DNA of 64,000 nt from CALNXN01 sp942490645 (GCA_942490645.1 CALNXN010000006.1:124001-188000), one strand, 5' to 3'. Positions 35,046 through 43,754 are shown, counted from the stretch's first letter. A program made the numbers and translations. Notes: generated by a model from the sequence alone, not told the origin.

Positions 35046-35465
35046 TCAGCTACATCGTGATGTTCTCGATGATCGGTCGATCAGCATGGGTGGCGACCGT
35101 CATATGCGGGCGATATGGAAACTCGGAATTCAGTTCGGCGCGGTGAGTCCTTTGTATAGCTGATTGTGCAACTCAGTCAGCAAGTCCTTTCCCTTGCCAC
35201 AAGTCAGAAGGATTTTGTGTGCCTTTTCATGCTGATCATAGACGACTTCGCTGCTCACAAACTGGACGGTAAATTCGGGTGTATTGCCCGACAAGCTTTC
35301 GCATAGCCCGAGAATGTACTTTGGATCTGTATGTTTCACTCCAAACATCAACGTTATGTGCGGAGGAACAAGTTGAGCGCGTTCCGGCTCGTAGTTGGCT
35401 CGAAAACGATCAATCCTCCGGGCCGAGTGACGTTCAACTTCGGGATATGCCAATACGTAAATCAT
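35046..35465 (-). pseudogene. 2'-5' RNA ligase/phosphodiesterase-like protein, frameshifted
   Basis: From ATG 35465 (MIYVLAYPEVERHSARRIDR) the first H-x-T box PPHITLMFG is present, but the frame ends at 35130 after 111 residues. One frame over, ELNSEFPYRPHMTVATHADR supplies the second H-x-T box (around 35104), so a base lost near 35135 broke a full-length member of the 2H phosphoesterase superfamily. The tail after HADR may carry a further shift. The family acts on 2',3'-cyclic or 2'-5' linked phosphates in RNA. Inactive as written. Confidence 0.72.
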
Positions 35466-35782
35466 CAGACAACATTGGATCGCTGAAGAGTATAAATACT
35501 CAACGGCGGCTTAGTCCGCGGACTGTGAGTTGGACTGATGCCTGGTTTGGCTGGCGCAGAGAATGACGGCTATGCGGACTGCAAGAGCAGCATGTCACAC
35601 CCAGTCGAGTGACCGCTATGGGCCGTTCCCGTTGGGTTCAGTTGAGCTTTCGTAGCAAGGGGCGTCCGAAAAATACCGACAAAGCCCGGCTCAGTCCACG
35701 TTAAGGTGGGGGACGGGCTGGGGGATGCGAAGCGAGATAAAGCTGTAAAACACCTTATTATCAAATGCTTAAGAGGTGTGCG
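35466..35782. other. 317-nt stretch before tRNA-Arg
   Basis: No gene is seen. It contains the pair ATGACGGCTATGCGGACTGC (35561) and GAGTGACCGCTATGGGCCGT (35609), degenerate copies of one motif. On the minus strand, ACACCT...AGGTGT followed by TTTTA at about 35745-35780 could be a weak terminator of the tRNA transcript. Confidence 0.4.
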
Positions 35783-35859
35783 TGGCGGACCGAGGAGGAT
35801 TCGAACCCCCGACCCCTTGATTCGTAGTCAAGTACTCTATCCAGCTGAGCTATCGGTCC
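35783..35859 (-). tRNA. tRNA-Arg (anticodon ACG)
   Basis: A 77-nt cloverleaf with an encoded CCA. Acceptor GGACCGA pairs with TCGGTCC; the anticodon arm CTTGACTACGAATCAAG carries ACG (plus-strand CGT at 35823-35825), read as ICG after deamination; T-arm GGGGGTTCGAATCCTCC. It marks the return to backbone genes. Confidence 0.96.
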
Positions 35860-35870
35860 ACTGAAGCCGG

Positions 35871-35899
35871 GGTTTAGTGGGGCCACGCGGCTTATGCAA
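35871..35899 (-). promoter_or_regulatory. Predicted promoter of tRNA-Arg
   Basis: Reading leftward: -35 TTGCAT (35899-35894), a 17-nt spacer, -10 TAAACC (35876-35871), ending 11 nt before the tRNA 5' end. By eye. Confidence 0.55.
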
Positions 35900-35939
35900 G
35901 CCCTATTGGATCAAAATTCGTTTCTGAAGGCTGGCCACA

Positions 35940-37325
35940 TCAAAGAGTGCCATCACCTTTGGGCAAACGTATCTCGAACTTTGTTCCGTTGGCGTCCGAG
36001 GCCGCCAATCTCAGGGCGCCACCGTGCCCCCGGATCAATTCCGCGGAGATCGCAAGACCAAGCCCCGAGCCGCCCTTGCGCGCGCCCCCTTGAAACGGGG
36101 TGAACAAGTGCTCGAGCGCTTTGGGCGGCAACCCTGGCCCGGTGTCAGATATGAAGATCCACCACGCCTCCTCGTCTTCGTGTGCAGCCACTGAGATCTC
36201 CCCTGCATCCCCCGACGCCACGATGGCCTGTCGCGCGTTGCGCACCAGATTGGCGAGCACGCGGTAGAGCTGTTCAGGGTCCGCACGGATCATCAGGCCA
36301 ACGGGGATGTCTTCCGCGAAGCTCAGATCATAGTCTCCCACAGCCAGACGTTCGCTGTCGATGACGTCTTCGACCAAGCTGGCGAGCGGAACGATGTTTA
36401 ACGTGGGGCTTGGTTCCTCTGCCTTGCCGAACGCGAGTGTACTTTCACACAGATGCACCGCGCGGGTGATGGAGCCGACCAGCTTGGGCGCCATGCGTTT
36501 TACCGTCGGATCTTCCGACATTTCGATACGGTCGGTGAAAAGCTGTGCAGAGGTTAATATGTTGCGCAGATCGTGGCTGATTTTGCTGACCGCACTGCCA
36601 AGCTGCGCCAAGCGATCTTTCTGACGCAGCGCCTGCGTCAGCTCCGTTTGCAGCGTTTTCAACGCCTCTTCTGCCTCTCGCAATTCTGTCACGCCAGCGG
36701 ATGGGTTGATGATCCGGCGGGCGTCTTCTGGTGCCGCTGCATAGTTTTGCATGTGCCCGACGACCCGCTTGATCGGCTTGAGCAAAAACATCCGCATGGC
36801 CAAGAACAACAGAAGCGCCGTGAAGACAGAGATCACGGCGGACAGAACCAGAATGCGCAGCCCATAGTCGATCATCGCGGCACGCAACAAGCTTGTTTCC
36901 ATCGTGACCTCGATCAGAAGACCGGCATCGCGCACGGGAGCACCCAATATGCGAATGATTTCCGTTTCTGGCCGGGCAAGCCGCACCATGGCATCGCGTA
37001 TCAACGTCAGAGCAGAGGCGTCGCGCAGATCATAGGTTTCGCTGACAGGCTGTGGTATTTCGCTCGCCAGCATCAACTGGCGCGCTTCGTCACGACGTAG
37101 AACGACGTTGAAGACACCCGCATTTTCCAGCAATTCCGCCTCAAGCGCACTGTCGAGCATGTCGTCGGCCAAAAGCGCCAGCGATGCGATCTGCGCCCGT
37201 TCCAACCGATCCATCAGAAAGTCTTCGCGAAACCGCGCGATGGACGGCACGAAAATCAGGATCTCTGCAAGCATGACAAAGATCGTGGTCAGTATGAGCA
37301 GGCGGCCTGACAGGGAGTTTATCAT
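35940..37325 (-). CDS. Sensor histidine kinase
   Basis: 461 residues: N-terminal membrane segment (LLILTTIFVMLAEILIFV), periplasmic sensor (~30-165), second segment (ILVLSAVISVFTALLLFLA), HAMP linker, HisKA with KISHDLRNILTSAQ, and HATPase (NLVRNARQAI, DTGPGLPP, GSGLGLAISAEL). No response regulator gene is adjacent, so it is an orphan kinase here. It is the last gene of a leftward operon after the flavoprotein (14-nt gap), which hints that it senses a redox or membrane state linked to that pair; this is inference. Confidence 0.9.
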   Translation of the reverse strand: MINSLSGRLLILTTIFVMLAEILIFVPSIARFREDFLMDRLERAQIASLALLADDMLDSALEAELLENAGVFNVVLRRDEARQLMLASEIPQPVSETYDLRDASALTLIRDAMVRLARPETEIIRILGAPVRDAGLLIEVTMETSLLRAAMIDYGLRILVLSAVISVFTALLLFLAMRMFLLKPIKRVVGHMQNYAAAPEDARRIINPSAGVTELREAEEALKTLQTELTQALRQKDRLAQLGSAVSKISHDLRNILTSAQLFTDRIEMSEDPTVKRMAPKLVGSITRAVHLCESTLAFGKAEEPSPTLNIVPLASLVEDVIDSERLAVGDYDLSFAEDIPVGLMIRADPEQLYRVLANLVRNARQAIVASGDAGEISVAAHEDEEAWWIFISDTGPGLPPKALEHLFTPFQGGARKGGSGLGLAISAELIRGHGGALRLAASDANGTKFEIRLPKGDGTL

Positions 37326-37339
37326 CGGTCCCGAACCCT

Positions 37340-38758
37340 TTACGGCACAAATCGTTGGACGAGGCCGACAACGCGTTTGACCATCGGACTGTCAAAAAGC
37401 CTTGGGCTGAAATATGCACCCGCCGCTCTTTTGTTAACTTCTCCGATCGTCGGGTAAGGCGCAACCATCGCTGCGATCTGGCTCATCTTCATCTTGTTGG
37501 CGAGCGCGAGCGCCCAAAGACCGATCAACTCCCCCGCCTGATAACCAACGATGGAGGCGCCAACGGGGCGCCCCTTGACGACCATCACCTTGATGAAGCC
37601 TTTGGTCTTGCGTTCGGCAATGGCGCGATCGTTGTGGGCATAGTCAAACCGGACAACTTCCAGGCTGGCCCCATGTTCTTTCTTGGCCTGCGCCTCGGTC
37701 AAGCCGACCTGTGCCAATTCGGGATCCGTATATGTCGCCCAAGGGATGTGGTTTGTCTTGGCCTTGGAGGGCAATCCAAAAAGCATGGATCGAATGATCA
37801 CCCCTGCATGGTAGCCAGCGACATGTGTGAACTGCAGACCACCTGCGGCATCCCCAATTGCATAGACGCGTCGGTTCGAAGTGCGTAGTGATGCGTCGAC
37901 TTTCACACCTGAACGGTCCGATGTTATGCCCGCAACGTCCAGGTTCAACTTGTCAATGTTGGTCTTCCGTCCAACAGCCATCAACAAATGCGATCCCTTG
38001 AACACCCGCCCGTCTTTGGCATGCACCTCGATTGCGCCGGTTTTGCCCGTGATCTTTTCGGCCATCGCGCCTTCTTCGATTGCCACGCCCTCATCACGCA
38101 GGGTGCTCAAGACCACGTCTGCTAGTTCGGGATCGTCCTTGCCAAGCGCCTTGTCCCCCTCAATCACCGTGACTTTGGATCCGAGCCGGATATGCGCCTG
38201 CGCCATCTCCATCCCAATCGGGCCACCCCCTATGATCAAAAGGTGATCGGGTTTTTTGCGCAGATCAAAAAGCGTTTCGTTGGTTTCAAAAGGCACTGTG
38301 TCGAGGCCCGGGATAGGAGGGACCAAGGGCGAAGATCCGGTCGCGATCACGATGCGCCGCGCCGTGATCACCGTGTCGCCTGCCTGTACTTCGGTCGCCG
38401 AGATAAAACGCCCGAATGCGCGGATGACCGTGACGCCAAACCCTTCAAACCGCTCTTGGCTGTCCACCGGAGCGATCTGGGCGATGACATCGGCTACATG
38501 GTCTTTGGCCGCCGCATAATCGGCCTGTCCTGCAGCGTTTGCCACGCCGTATTGCGCAGAATGGCGTTGTGCGTCCGCCGCCTTGGCGCTTGCGATCAGG
38601 GCTTTGGACGGCACACAACCGTAATTCAGGCAATCGCCGCCCATCTTGTGCCCTTCCAGCAGCACAACATCCGCGCCCATTTGCGAGGCACCCGCAGCAA
38701 CAGACAGCCCGCCAGACCCGGCGCCGATCACCAAAACATCCGCTTTGATCTTCTTCAT
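37340..38758 (-). CDS. Pyridine nucleotide-disulfide oxidoreductase (Lpd/MerA-like)
   Basis: A 472-residue FAD flavoprotein: FAD motif VLVIGAGSGGLSVA, redox-active disulfide C43/C48 in GGDCLNYGCVPSK, NAD(P) motif LLIIGGGPIGMEMAQAH, second FAD box RVYAIGDAAGG, and a dimerisation domain. The C-terminal catalytic His-Glu of lipoamide dehydrogenase (HPT-x-x-E) reads APYPTIGEV here: His is Tyr and Glu remains. Lipoamide is therefore an unlikely substrate. It overlaps the VTT-domain membrane-protein gene (ATGA), a pairing that also occurs as fusions in other bacteria. Confidence 0.88.
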   Translation of the reverse strand: MKKIKADVLVIGAGSGGLSVAAGASQMGADVVLLEGHKMGGDCLNYGCVPSKALIASAKAADAQRHSAQYGVANAAGQADYAAAKDHVADVIAQIAPVDSQERFEGFGVTVIRAFGRFISATEVQAGDTVITARRIVIATGSSPLVPPIPGLDTVPFETNETLFDLRKKPDHLLIIGGGPIGMEMAQAHIRLGSKVTVIEGDKALGKDDPELADVVLSTLRDEGVAIEEGAMAEKITGKTGAIEVHAKDGRVFKGSHLLMAVGRKTNIDKLNLDVAGITSDRSGVKVDASLRTSNRRVYAIGDAAGGLQFTHVAGYHAGVIIRSMLFGLPSKAKTNHIPWATYTDPELAQVGLTEAQAKKEHGASLEVVRFDYAHNDRAIAERKTKGFIKVMVVKGRPVGASIVGYQAGELIGLWALALANKMKMSQIAAMVAPYPTIGEVNKRAAGAYFSPRLFDSPMVKRVVGLVQRFVP

Positions 38759-39504
38759 TTCACGAGGTCTTTCTTGCCGGTCACGGCTTTTATCACCACG
38801 GGCAGCACAGACAGCGCGCACAGTCCAAGGATCGGCAACAGGATATGCGGCTCGAAGATGATCCCCAGATCAGGCGTTGCGCCAGCTTCAAACACTTCGC
38901 CCAACCCTGCACCGACTGACGTGAACACCAGCCCACCTGGAATGATGCCCAGAAACGTCGACACCACAAAACGGTGCAACGGTACCCCCAGAAAGGCCGG
39001 GATCAGATTGGCGACAAAGAACGGCACAGCAGGCACCAGCCTTATGAAAAACAACATGGACCATTGGTTTTCATCGATGCCTGCCTTGATCTTTCTTATG
39101 ACACCATCTGATGCGTCCATCTTGGCCTTGAGGGTCTCGCCAAATCCGTGCCGCGCTGCCAGAAAAAGGAGCGTAGCCCCAAGTGTCGCGCCCAGGACGT
39201 TGATGCCAGTGCCCAACGCCGTGCCAAACAAAAAGCCACCTGTAAGCGTGGCAATTGTCGCACCGGGCAATGAAAATGCCACGATCGCGATGTAGCTTGC
39301 CAAGAAGAGCACAAGCATCAGCGCCAGGTTGTCTTCGCGAAATGCCACGAGGACTTCACGGTTGTCGCGCAGAGCCTCGAAACTCAGGTGATCGCGTAGC
39401 AAAATGGTTCCGGCGATGGCCACAATCAGGATAATGGCCAGCGGCGCATGTTTTAAGAGCGGCGATTTTGTTGCGTGTTTCGGATTTTGGCTCATGTCGG
39501 ACAT
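38755..39504 (-). CDS. TVP38/TMEM64 (VTT-domain) membrane protein
   Basis: 249 residues with about six membrane segments. The VTT/SNARE-associated core has FSLPGATIATLTGGFLFG and the FFIRLVPAVPFFVANLIPAF re-entrant segment. DedA-like proteins of this class take part in lipid scrambling or envelope homeostasis. Start 39504 has GGAAAGG at good spacing; 39495 is an alternative. First gene of the operon with the flavoprotein and sensor kinase. Confidence 0.87.
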   Translation of the reverse strand: MSDMSQNPKHATKSPLLKHAPLAIILIVAIAGTILLRDHLSFEALRDNREVLVAFREDNLALMLVLFLASYIAIVAFSLPGATIATLTGGFLFGTALGTGINVLGATLGATLLFLAARHGFGETLKAKMDASDGVIRKIKAGIDENQWSMLFFIRLVPAVPFFVANLIPAFLGVPLHRFVVSTFLGIIPGGLVFTSVGAGLGEVFEAGATPDLGIIFEPHILLPILGLCALSVLPVVIKAVTGKKDLVK

Positions 39505-39708
39505 GACTGTCGCCTTTCCAGAGTGATGTTGCAATTGCTAGAGTAGATGACCCGTTCACCGCGTCGGCGATAGGGCAATCACGTTCGCTTGATGCCCTGT
39601 GACCGCCCGAGGTTCGTTTGCGCAGCTTTCGTTCGGTGTTGAAACAATCGACGGTGCGTCATATGCGGGAAATGTTGCAATTGGGCGGCAAAAACATCCT
39701 CTCAGGGT

Positions 39709-39737
39709 TTGACTTAGGCGTGGGGTCGCTTTAGAGC
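39709..39737 (+). promoter_or_regulatory. Predicted promoter of rpmH
   Basis: -35 TTGACT (39709-39714), a 17-nt spacer, -10 TAGAGC (39732-39737), 69 nt before the rpmH start. The rest of the 300-nt gap 39505-39805 shows no gene. Confidence 0.6.
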
Positions 39738-39805
39738 ACGGTCTTCGAATGATGTGGGCCCGCAGCGAATCTGTGCGCGCCCCTGCCCAGACTGGAGACG
39801 GAGCG

Positions 39806-39940
39806 ATGAAACGCACCTATCAACCTTCCAACCTTGTGCGCAAACGGCGCCACGGTTTTCGCGCGCGCATGGCCACCAAAGCTGGCCGCAAGATCATCAA
39901 CGCGCGTCGTGCTCAAGGCCGGAAGTCTCTGAGCGCGTAA
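39806..39940 (+). CDS. rpmH: 50S ribosomal protein L34
   Basis: 44 residues, basic, with the invariant MKRTYQPSNLVRKRRHGFR start and full-length end GRKSLSA. It is part of the large subunit. GGAGACGGAGCG upstream gives the ribosome site. It heads the classic rpmH-rnpA-yidD group, 48 nt before rnpA. Confidence 0.97.
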   Translation: MKRTYQPSNLVRKRRHGFRARMATKAGRKIINARRAQGRKSLSA

Positions 39941-39988
39941 GCTGCGCTTTTGACGATTGGACACTCAATGACACCGTCGGAGGACCCT

Positions 39989-40375
39989 ATGGGCAGCGAT
40001 ATCGCTGACGTGGGCGAACCACCGGCGGTGTCTTTGCGTCTTGTCGTGCTGACAGAGCGCAAGGACTTTCAACGCGCCGCACGTGCACCCAAAGTTGCGA
40101 TGCCGGGTTTCATCTTGCAGATGCGCCCTCACAAGCCTGACGAAGACTACGGTCCGCGCGTCGGTTTCACCTGCTCCAAAAAGGTTGGAAACGCCGTTGC
40201 GCGCAACCGTGCCAAACGTCGCCTGCGCGAAATCGCCCGCCTTGGTCTGCACAACGTCAAAGACGCAGATTTCGTTTTGATCGGACGACGTGATGCGACG
40301 GCCAACTTGCCGTTTGCGCAGCTTCAGGCAGACCTGATGACCGCGCTGTCAAAGCTCAAGGCGCATCGTCCATGA
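39989..40375 (+). CDS. rnpA: Ribonuclease P protein component
   Basis: A 128-residue protein subunit that helps RNase P RNA mature tRNA 5' ends. The RNR motif is complete in KKVGNAVARNRAKRRLREIAR, with GFTCSKKVGN before it. Two earlier in-frame ATGs exist, but 39989 has a strong GGAGGA 4 nt upstream and the others do not. It overlaps yidD by 4 nt (ATGA). Confidence 0.94.
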   Translation: MGSDIADVGEPPAVSLRLVVLTERKDFQRAARAPKVAMPGFILQMRPHKPDEDYGPRVGFTCSKKVGNAVARNRAKRRLREIARLGLHNVKDADFVLIGRRDATANLPFAQLQADLMTALSKLKAHRP

Positions 40376-40611
40376 CGCTATTCGCACACCTGATGTCTTT
40401 GCCAGTGCGTTTTTATCGCTTGGTTTTCAGCCCTTGGGTCGGGCACAATTGCCGCTATCAGCCGACCTGTAGCCTCTATGCATTGGAGGCGTTGCAAAAG
40501 CACGGCGGGATAAAAGGCAGTTGGCTGGCGTTACGGCGCATTTTGCGGTGTCATCCTTGGGGTCAGTCAGGCTATGACCCGGTGCCCGACACAACCCATA
40601 CCGACAAATAG
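40372..40611 (+). CDS. yidD: Membrane protein insertion efficiency factor YidD
   Basis: 79 residues with the family core FYRLVFSPWVGHNCRYQPTC, SLYALEALQKHG and RILRCHPWGQSGYDPVP; three conserved Cys. It associates with the inner membrane by an amphipathic helix and assists YidC. YidC itself is not next but 3.2 kb downstream. Length is normal. Confidence 0.95.
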   Translation: MTLFAHLMSLPVRFYRLVFSPWVGHNCRYQPTCSLYALEALQKHGGIKGSWLALRRILRCHPWGQSGYDPVPDTTHTDK

Positions 40612-40616
40612 CAGCA

Positions 40617-41144
40617 TCACTGCTTTTCGAACGAAATGATCACTTCACCGATATCGACACCATATTTTTTCATATAGGCCCGATTGAGCACGCGAGTCTC
40701 GCTCAGCTTCCACATCCAGTCATCGAACCGCACGCGCAATGTGCCATCCGGCACCGGCAAATCGATCAGGTACTGCCAGTTGAACGTGTCTCCCCTCTCC
40801 TCGCCTGTCGCTTCACCGATGACCCCAGGGGCGGTGCCGCGCCACGTGTCCGGCCCAGTTTTGACCAAAGTCCAGATCCGTTGTTCAGTCGTTCCGTCGG
40901 CATAGGAAAAGTCTTCGACCAACGTCAGCGTTTCACCATCCCAAGTGCCGTTGATCACCACATCGAACCGCCGACGCACCGTTCCGAAGACATCCTGGAA
41001 CTGCCCTGTCGCCAGCACGCGTCCGTCAAAAAATTCTTCTAGGTTTAACTGCCCATCTGACAACTTGGCGTCGTCGAGGGCAGGTTTGCCGACGCAAGCC
41101 GACACACTCACCGCCAGAACCAACGCGCCTATCAATCTGATCAT
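40617..41144 (-). CDS. DUF3833 lipoprotein
   Basis: 175 residues with a lipoprotein signal (IGALVLAVSVSAC, lipid on C17) and a lipocalin-like beta-rich body (LEEFFDGRVLATGQFQDVFG, FDDWMWKLSETRVLNRAYM) typical of DUF3833. It is probably outer-membrane anchored; function unknown. It lies opposite in strand, between yidD and ttcA, breaking the usual yidD-yidC order. Confidence 0.85.
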   Translation of the reverse strand: MIRLIGALVLAVSVSACVGKPALDDAKLSDGQLNLEEFFDGRVLATGQFQDVFGTVRRRFDVVINGTWDGETLTLVEDFSYADGTTEQRIWTLVKTGPDTWRGTAPGVIGEATGEERGDTFNWQYLIDLPVPDGTLRVRFDDWMWKLSETRVLNRAYMKKYGVDIGEVIISFEKQ

Positions 41145-41241
41145 TGTCTCATCCTTCTTTGATAAATCTACGCGCTGCGGTGTCTTTCGGTTCAGTTTAC
41201 AGGTGGCTATACAAGACCATCACGTTCCACAGGTTGCTGCA

Positions 41242-42087
41242 ATGCTTGACACGCCAGAAGACATTCATCCGCTGTTTCGCGGCGCACCGCGCACTACGGA
41301 GTTCAAGAAGCTTCGCAAGCGTATCATCCGGTCCGTCCGTGAAGCGATCGACACTTACGGCATGGTGCAGCCCAGCGCCGAACAGGGAGCGTCGCGCGCA
41401 AAATGGCTGGTGTGCCTTTCGGGTGGCAAGGACAGCTATACGCTTCTTGCGGCGCTTTACGAGTTGCAGTGGCGCGGCCTGTTACCGGTGGATATTCTGG
41501 CTTGCAATCTGGATCAAGGACAGCCCGGTTTTCCGGCAACGGTCTTGCCGGAATTTCTAGAGAAAATGGGCGTTCCGCACCGTATCGAATACCAAGACAC
41601 TTACTCGATCGTTATGGATAAAATCCCTGCCGGTCGTACGTTTTGCGCGTTATGTTCACGATTAAGGCGGGGGCATCTTTACAGGATCGCGCGCGAAGAA
41701 GGATGCAGCGCTGTTGTGCTCGGCCATCACCGCGACGACATTCTGGAGACGTTCTTCATGAACCTTTTTCATGGTGGCAGGCTGGCCACGATGCCGCCCA
41801 AGCTTGTCAATGAAGAGGGTGACTTGTTTCTGTTTCGACCACTTGCACATGTCGCGGAGGCAGATTGCGACAAGTTTGCCAAATCCATGCAATACCCGAT
41901 CATCCCCTGTGATCTGTGCGGCAGTCAGGACGGCTTGCAAAGGCAACAGGTCAAAGCCATTCTCGACCAGTGGGAGAAAAACAACCCCGGTCGGCGGCAG
42001 GTGATGTTTCGCGCATTAATGAATGCCCGCCCATCTCATCTATTGGACCCGGAGCTATTTGATTTTCGAGGCCTCTCGCTGCGCTAA
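41242..42087 (+). CDS. ttcA: tRNA 2-thiocytidine(32) synthetase
   Basis: 281 residues of the ATP pyrophosphatase family, making s2C at position 32 of certain tRNAs. The PP-loop SGGKDS is at 60-65. The iron-sulfur Cys set is present: C135 and C138 (FCALC) and C226 (PCDLCGSQ). Start 41242 (MLDTPEDIHPLF) is preferred; the frame is open further upstream across the DUF3833 promoter region. No sulfur-relay gene is near. Confidence 0.93.
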   Translation: MLDTPEDIHPLFRGAPRTTEFKKLRKRIIRSVREAIDTYGMVQPSAEQGASRAKWLVCLSGGKDSYTLLAALYELQWRGLLPVDILACNLDQGQPGFPATVLPEFLEKMGVPHRIEYQDTYSIVMDKIPAGRTFCALCSRLRRGHLYRIAREEGCSAVVLGHHRDDILETFFMNLFHGGRLATMPPKLVNEEGDLFLFRPLAHVAEADCDKFAKSMQYPIIPCDLCGSQDGLQRQQVKAILDQWEKNNPGRRQVMFRALMNARPSHLLDPELFDFRGLSLR

Positions 42088-42203
42088 GAATAATTTTATC
42101 TATTACATGCCGGTTGGTGGTTTCGAATTAACCGGACGCTCACCTCACTGGGTTTATCTTCCGCGTCGATACAAATGCGATTTGGCGAGGAAGGAATACA
42201 ACG

Positions 42204-43754
42204 ATGAAGTTCGGCAAGGCGATGGGTTTGAACGACATGCGCGCCTGGCTTGCGTCGTTGTTGATCCGTCCAGCTATGCTTGCTTGCCTGCCTGCGGCCT
42301 GTCTTGCGGCCTACTGGTTGGCCGGCCAAACAAGTCTTATCGTTTTGGCTGTCACACTTCCTTTGGTGTATCTCGCGCTTGGTGGGGCGGATGCTCAAGG
42401 CTTGGCGCGGGTATCCGATCGTGATCCAAATACGGGTTTGTATACGCGAAATGCATTTGACGCGTTTTCAACCGATGCCATGCGCACTTGCACCGAAAAC
42501 GGCTTCTATTCCGCAACCTTCATGATTGAAGTCGATGACTACCCCACGCTTGTCGCGCGCTATGGGCAAGCTGCTGCGGATGCGGTTGTGTTGCGGTTGG
42601 GCGAACGCATTGTCAGCACTCTACGCGATTCAGATGCCGTCGCGCGGCGGGGCGATTACAGGTTTTCGGCCTGTTTGGCCCCAGTACGGCAGCTTGATTT
42701 GGAACTGGGCATTCAACTCGCCGGACGGATTCAGGCGGCTTTGGAGGAACCTGTGTCTGTTGATGGTACGGCGGTCTACATTACTGCATCTTTAGGCTTT
42801 TGTCTTGATCGGCGCGCACCGTCCAAAATGGCGCTGGAATGGCTTGACGCGGCCAATATTGCCCTTCGGGAAGCCCAACAACGTGGCCCTGCGGCAATTC
42901 GAGCGTTTTCCGATGAAATGCGAAAACGAACGAAGTCGCAGGCCGAACTGCGCGAGAGCGTCTCTGATGCTTTGGAAAACGGACAGATCCAGCCATGGTT
43001 TCAGCCACAAATCTCAACCGACACCGGTATGCTCACTGGGTTCGAGGCTTTGGCGCGCTGGAAGCACCCCTCGCGCGGCATGATTTCACCCGCAGAATTC
43101 CTGCCCGCAATCGAACAGGCGGGACTGCTTGAGCGGTTGGCCGAGGTCATGATGTTTCACGCGTTCTCCGCATTGAATGCATGGGATCTTTCCGGTGTTT
43201 CCGTACCTCAGGTCGGCGTGAATTTCGCAGGCCCCGAACTCAGCAACCCACGCCTTATCGAAAAGGTACAATGGGAGCTGGATCGCTTTAACCTAACTGC
43301 AAACCGTCTCGCGGTAGAAGTTCTGGAAACGGTGGTTGCCGGTGCGCCCGATGACGTTACAACACGCAACATCAATGGATTGGGCAAACTGGGCTGCAGA
43401 ATCGACCTAGATGATTTCGGTACAGGCCACGCGTCGATATCTTCAATTCGACGCTTCTCTGTTAGCCGGATCAAGATTGACCGCTCCTTTGTGATGAAAG
43501 CTGATCGCGATCCCGAACAACAGCGCATGATCAGCGCGATCCTGACTATGGCAGAGCGTTTGAACGTCGAAACACTGGCAGAAGGCGTAGAAAGCGTTGG
43601 AGAGCATGCTTTGCTTGCGCAATTGGGGTGTGATCATGTTCAAGGGTTCGGCATTGGCAAGCCAATGCCCTTTGACGAAACGATCGACTGGATTCACACA
43701 CACAACTCTAAACTGGTGGACGCTCCGAAGATTCTTCGCAATCGTTCAAAATAG
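42204..43754 (+). CDS. EAL-domain c-di-GMP phosphodiesterase with degenerate GGDEF
   Basis: 516 residues: two N-terminal membrane segments (~20-62), a GGDEF-fold domain whose active-site loop reads ARRGDYRFSA and so cannot make c-di-GMP, and a C-terminal EAL domain. The EAL domain keeps its key residues: GFEALARWKHPSRG, VNFAGPEL, VEVLET, DLDDFGTGHAS, IKIDRSF, AEGVES and HVQGFGIGKP. Hydrolysis of c-di-GMP is therefore expected, possibly regulated by GTP bound to the GGDEF part. AGGAAGG precedes ATG 42204. It lies between ttcA and yidC. Confidence 0.9.
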   Translation: MKFGKAMGLNDMRAWLASLLIRPAMLACLPAACLAAYWLAGQTSLIVLAVTLPLVYLALGGADAQGLARVSDRDPNTGLYTRNAFDAFSTDAMRTCTENGFYSATFMIEVDDYPTLVARYGQAAADAVVLRLGERIVSTLRDSDAVARRGDYRFSACLAPVRQLDLELGIQLAGRIQAALEEPVSVDGTAVYITASLGFCLDRRAPSKMALEWLDAANIALREAQQRGPAAIRAFSDEMRKRTKSQAELRESVSDALENGQIQPWFQPQISTDTGMLTGFEALARWKHPSRGMISPAEFLPAIEQAGLLERLAEVMMFHAFSALNAWDLSGVSVPQVGVNFAGPELSNPRLIEKVQWELDRFNLTANRLAVEVLETVVAGAPDDVTTRNINGLGKLGCRIDLDDFGTGHASISSIRRFSVSRIKIDRSFVMKADRDPEQQRMISAILTMAERLNVETLAEGVESVGEHALLAQLGCDHVQGFGIGKPMPFDETIDWIHTHNSKLVDAPKILRNRSK

